A DNA stretch of 64,000 bases, taken from Microbacterium terrae (GTDB lineage: Bacteria; Actinomycetota; Actinomycetes; Actinomycetales; Microbacteriaceae). A program made the translations under genes and the position numbers. Where the stretch lies: assembly GCF_017831975.1 (NCBI RefSeq), contig NZ_JAFDSS010000001.1:2976001-3040000 (forward strand), in the 5' to 3' direction. Of the stretch, positions 60,871 through 64,000 are shown piece by piece. The notes beneath the pieces are model-generated. The model was not told the DNA's origin. It searched no databases and saw only the letters and a list, made by a program, of their open reading frames with translations. Position 1 is the first letter of the stretch; the number at the start of each line of letters is the position of its first letter.

Positions 60871-61722
60871 ATGGACATCACCACCGTCACATCGTTCCGC
60901 CGCGCGTACGAGCGCGCCGATCTGCAGCTCGCCCCGGGCGAGGTGGTGCTCGCCGGCGGCACCTGGCTCATGAGCGAGCCGCAGCCGACGACCACAGGGT
61001 TCGTCGACCTCATGACGCTCGGCTGGCCGTCGCTGGAGATCACGCCGACGGGGCTGCGGATCGCGGCCACCTGCACGATCGCCGAGCTCGTCGCGTGGGC
61101 AGAGGGCCGCGGCGACGTCGCCGTCCCCGCCGAGTGGACCGCGGCATCCGTCTTCCCCGAAGCGGCGAACGCGCTGCTCGCGTCGTTCAAGATCTGGAAC
61201 ACGGCGACGGTCGGCGGCAACATCTGCCGGTCGTACGCGGCGGGCGCCATCACGACGCTCGCGGTGGCGCTCGACGGCGAGGCCGAGATCTGGATGCCGG
61301 GCGGCGGCGAACGACGGATGCCGGTGGCCGAGCTCATCACCGGCAACGGCACCAATTCGCTTGCCCCGGGCGAGGTGCTGCGCGCCGTCGAGCTGCCCGC
61401 GGCGGCGCTGCGGTCGACCACGGTGCTCCGCAAGATCGCCCTCGCCGAGCTCGGGCGGTCGGGCGCGGTGGTGACCGGCCGCATCGACGACGACGGGTCG
61501 AGCGTCTTCACCGTGACCGCGGCGGTGCTGCGCCCGGTGGTGCTGGGCTACGCCGGGATCCCGGATGCCGCGACCCTCGCCGCGGCCGTCGCGGATGCGC
61601 CGGGGTACTACACCGACCCGCTCGGCGCCGCGGACTGGCGGCGCGGTGTGAGCGTGGTGCTCGCAGAGCGGATCCGCGGCGAGCTGGCAGGCGTGCAGGT
61701 CGACGCGGAGGGCCGCTCGTGA
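60871..61722 (+). CDS. FAD-binding subunit of a molybdenum hydroxylase
   Basis: 283 residues. [12 protein letters not shown] (the usual AGGTDLL loop) and [22 protein letters not shown] bind FAD. It passes electrons from the Fe-S clusters to the acceptor. Fourteen bases after the deaminase; its TGA overlaps the GTG of the next gene. Confidence 0.93.
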   Translation: MDITTVTSFRRAYERADLQLAPGEVVLAGGTWLMSEPQPTTTGFVDLMTLGWPSLEITPTGLRIAATCTIAELVAWAEGRGDVAVPAEWTAASVFPEAANALLASFKIWNTATVGGNICRSYAAGAITTLAVALDGEAEIWMPGGGERRMPVAELITGNGTNSLAPGEVLRAVELPAAALRSTTVLRKIALAELGRSGAVVTGRIDDDGSSVFTVTAAVLRPVVLGYAGIPDAATLAAAVADAPGYYTDPLGAADWRRGVSVVLAERIRGELAGVQVDAEGRS

Positions 61723-64000
61723 GGTTCGAGGTCAACGGCGAGCAGGTCGAGGCCGAGCCCCGCGCCGGGCAGTGCCTGCGGACGCTGCTGCGCGAGAACG
61801 GGCACCACGAGGTGAAGAAGGGCTGCGACGCGGGCGACTGCGGTGCGTGCGGCGTGCTCGTCGACGGCGTGCCGGTGCACTCCTGCATCATCCCCGCCGT
61901 CCGCGTCGAGGGCACGGCGATCACGACCGCGGCGGGACTCGCACCCGACGATCGGCTGCACCCCGTGCAGGAGGCCCTGGTCGAGCACTTCGGATTCCAG
62001 TGCGGCTTCTGCACGCCCGGCATGGCCGTCACCGCGTCGACGCTCACCGCCGACGACCTGCCCGATCTCGACCGGCGCATGAAGGGCAACCTCTGCCGGT
62101 GCACCGGGTACCGCCCGATCCGCGAGGCGATCGAGTCTGTGCTGGGCCCGGTGCGCGAGACCGGGAGGGCGACGGATGCCGCGCGCGTTTCGTCTCGCTC
62201 CGCTCGCTCAACGACCGAACTCCCCTCCGATCTGTCTCGCTCCGCTCGCTCAACGACCGAACCCCCCTCCGATTCGTCCCGCTCCGCTCGCTCGACGACC
62301 GAGCACGACGAGCCCCGCGTCGGGGCATCCGTCCGTCCCGAACCCGGTCGCCGCGTCGTGCAGGGCCTCGAGCCGTTCACCTTCGACACTGACCTCACCG
62401 CCGACGCGCTCGTGCTCCGTGTCGTCGGCTCGCCGCACGCGCACGCGCGCGTCCGCTCCATCGACACGACTGCCGCCCGTGCGGTCCCGGGCGTGGTGAA
62501 GATCTTCACGCACGAAGACGTGACCGCCCGCCGCTTCTCCACCGCCCGCCACGAGCACCGCGAGGACGACCCCGACGACACGCGCATCCTCGACGACACG
62601 ATGCGCTTCGTGGGGCAGCGCGTCGCCGCGGTGGTCGCCGAGACCGCCGAAGCGGCTGATGCGGCATGCGCCCTCATCGCGGTGACGTACAACGTGCTCC
62701 CGTCGGTGCTCGACCCCGAGGCCGCCCGGGCGCCCGGCGCGCCCCTGCTGCATCCCGACCGCACGCCCGCAGACCGGGTCGAAGACGCCGCGCGCAACGT
62801 GGTCGCCACCCTCCACGACGGCATCGGCGGCGACGCCGACGCGGCCCTCGCGGCGAGCGCGGTCACCGTGACCGGCACCTGGAGCACCGGCCGCGTCTCG
62901 CACGCCCAGCTCGAGACCCACGGCGCCATCGGCAGGCTCGACGACGACGGCCGGCTGGTGATCCGCTCCAGCACCCAGGTGCCGTTCCTCGTCCGCGACG
63001 AACTGGCGACCCTGTTCGGACTCCCGCAGGATCGCATCCGCGTGCACGCCGCGCGCGTCGGCGGCGGATTCGGCGGCAAGCAGGAGATGTTCACCGAAGA
63101 CCTCGTCGCCCTCGCGGTGCTGCGTACCGGGCGGCCCGTCGCGTACGAGTTCGCGCGGACCGATCAGTTCCGCCGCGCGTCGGTGCGGCATCCGTTCCGC
63201 GTCACCGTGACGCTCGGCGCCACGGCCGAAGGCAGGCTCACCGCCATGAAGCTCGACGTGCTGAGCGACACGGGCGCCTACGGCAACCACGGCATCGGCG
63301 TGATGTTCCACGGATGCGCCGAGTCGATCAACGTCTACCGCTGCGCGGTCAAGCGGGTCGACGCGGAGGTCGTGTACACGAACAACGTGCCGTCGGGAGC
63401 GTTCCGCGGATACGGGCTCGGTCAGGTGAACCTCGGCGTCGAGTCGGCGATGGACATGCTCGCCGAGCGCCTGGGACTCGACCCGTTCGACCTGCGCCGC
63501 ATCAACGCGGTGCGCGAGGGCGACCCGCTGCTCACGGTGCACGACGAGCACGAGGAGGGGCTCGTGTGGGGCAGCTACGGCCTCGACCAGTGCCTCGACC
63601 TCGCGCAGGGCGCGCTGCGCAGGGGCAACGGCGCCGAAGCACCCGCGGGGTGGCTGGTCGGCGAGGGCATGGCGATGTCGTTCATCGCGGCGATGGCCCC
63701 CGGCGGGCACATCTCCCACACCACCGCCACGCTCCGCCACGACGGCGCGATCGTGATCGCCGCCGGCACCGCCGAGTTCGGCAACGGCACATCGACGGTG
63801 CTGCGCCAGATCGCGGCGACCGTGCTCGAGGCATCCGACGACCGTGTCGTGCTGCGGGCGTCCGACACCGACCTCGTCGCCCACGACACGGGCGCGTTCG
63901 CCTCGTCGGGGGTCGTCGGTGCGGGCAAGGCCCTCACCGCCGCATGCACGGAGCTGAAGTCGCGGATGCTGCACGCCGCACGGCGGGTGACCGGAGCCGA
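61719..64000 (+). CDS. Fused 2Fe-2S/molybdopterin-binding hydroxylase subunit, xanthine dehydrogenase family (3' end cut)
   Basis: 760 codons visible with no stop. Residues 1-145 are the two-cluster ferredoxin subunit (C36, C41, C44, C56; then C95, C98, C126, C128). Residues about 154-205 are a Ser/Arg/Thr linker with three repeats of SRSARSTTE. The Mo-binding domain begins near 212 ([36 protein letters not shown]) with [12 protein letters not shown] at 447. In most enzymes the two parts are separate subunits. GTG start overlapping the FAD-subunit stop. Substrate could be xanthine, hypoxanthine or another N-heterocycle. Confidence 0.92.
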   Translation, partial: MRFEVNGEQVEAEPRAGQCLRTLLRENGHHEVKKGCDAGDCGACGVLVDGVPVHSCIIPAVRVEGTAITTAAGLAPDDRLHPVQEALVEHFGFQCGFCTPGMAVTASTLTADDLPDLDRRMKGNLCRCTGYRPIREAIESVLGPVRETGRATDAARVSSRSARSTTELPSDLSRSARSTTEPPSDSSRSARSTTEHDEPRVGASVRPEPGRRVVQGLEPFTFDTDLTADALVLRVVGSPHAHARVRSIDTTAARAVPGVVKIFTHEDVTARRFSTARHEHREDDPDDTRILDDTMRFVGQRVAAVVAETAEAADAACALIAVTYNVLPSVLDPEAARAPGAPLLHPDRTPADRVEDAARNVVATLHDGIGGDADAALAASAVTVTGTWSTGRVSHAQLETHGAIGRLDDDGRLVIRSSTQVPFLVRDELATLFGLPQDRIRVHAARVGGGFGGKQEMFTEDLVALAVLRTGRPVAYEFARTDQFRRASVRHPFRVTVTLGATAEGRLTAMKLDVLSDTGAYGNHGIGVMFHGCAESINVYRCAVKRVDAEVVYTNNVPSGAFRGYGLGQVNLGVESAMDMLAERLGLDPFDLRRINAVREGDPLLTVHDEHEEGLVWGSYGLDQCLDLAQGALRRGNGAEAPAGWLVGEGMAMSFIAAMAPGGHISHTTATLRHDGAIVIAAGTAEFGNGTSTVLRQIAATVLEASDDRVVLRASDTDLVAHDTGAFASSGVVGAGKALTAACTELKSRMLHAARRVTGA
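62183..62302 (+). repeat. In-frame tandem repeat related to the dispersed repeat family
   Basis: Three copies with a 42-base period (first TTTCGTCTCGCTCCGCTCGC then TCAACGACCGA; two variants follow) resemble the reverse-orientation intergenic units. Because 42 is a multiple of three, each adds 14 residues without breaking the frame. Confidence 0.85.

Overview
The window is chromosomal DNA of a high-GC actinobacterium, most likely Microbacterium or a close relative in the Microbacteriaceae. The evidence is GC-rich codon third positions, frequent GTG starts, leaderless promoters, an IdeR/DtxR iron box, a GAAC-N4-GTTC SOS box, DUF3073, a ThiD-TenA fusion, and a CebR-type sugar operon with its GGGAGCGCTCCC operator. 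I see no rRNA, tRNA, phage, transposase or CRISPR-Cas genes. It reads as ordinary core and accessory chromosome with both ends cut inside genes.

Layout. 1-2931: thiamine-salvage operon under a TPP riboswitch (ThiD-TenA fusion plus an MHS-family transporter, cut at the window start). 3.0-9.3 kb: SOS-linked radical SAM protein, D,D-carboxypeptidase, secreted GH18 chitinase, glycosyltransferase. 9.3-21.3 kb: DEAD-box helicase with a repetitive N-terminus, lipoprotein, an unusual monooxygenase-like/membrane fusion, RND exporter with a long acidic His-rich tail, paired fluoride channels, topoisomerase IB, small proteins. 21.3-26.4 kb: MerR/TipAS regulator, DUF4097-PadR operon, USP, DUF3073, PGPGW membrane protein, CynX-type MFS. 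26.4-30.8 kb: purM-purF and small membrane proteins. 30.8-37.8 kb: iron-regulated haem uptake (a large HtaA-domain surface protein diverging from hmuTUV). 37.9-47.8 kb: purD, Rrf2 regulator with TauE exporter, two DUF202 proteins, PadR-DHA2 efflux operon, purC, uracil/xanthine-type permease, VOC dioxygenase-like protein. 48.0-54.1 kb: cebEFG-bgl-cebR beta-glucoside operon with three operators. 54.2-58.3 kb: purS-purQ, hypothetical membrane proteins, 2-hydroxyacid dehydrogenase, MobA-like NTP transferase. 58.3-64 kb: purine catabolism or salvage operon (XdhC, 8-oxoguanine deaminase, FAD subunit, fused 2Fe-2S/Mo subunit running off the end).

Three themes tie the window together. (1) Purine metabolism: purM, purF, purD, purC, purS and purQ for synthesis, a nucleobase permease, and a molybdenum hydroxylase/8-oxoguanine deaminase operon for breakdown. 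(2) Leaderless expression: at a dozen or more genes a TANNNT-like -10 hexamer ends exactly six bases before an ATG or GTG, so the start codon is probably the transcript 5' end. (3) A dispersed repeat family (core GTTGAGCGAGCGCAGCGAGA and its reverse complement) fills the gaps between several convergent gene pairs, as if acting as a bidirectional terminator. A variant also lies in frame inside the molybdenum hydroxylase gene, where it encodes the linker between two domains.

No single locus is a clearly new defence or mobile system. The most unusual items are the repeat-derived linker in the hydroxylase, the His/Glu/Gly-repeat tail on the RND exporter, the recently duplicated segment of the HtaA surface protein, the shared PadR-type operator at two separate loci, the read-through fusion at 12737-14506, and a strong local excess of the hexamer GGATGC/GCATCC.
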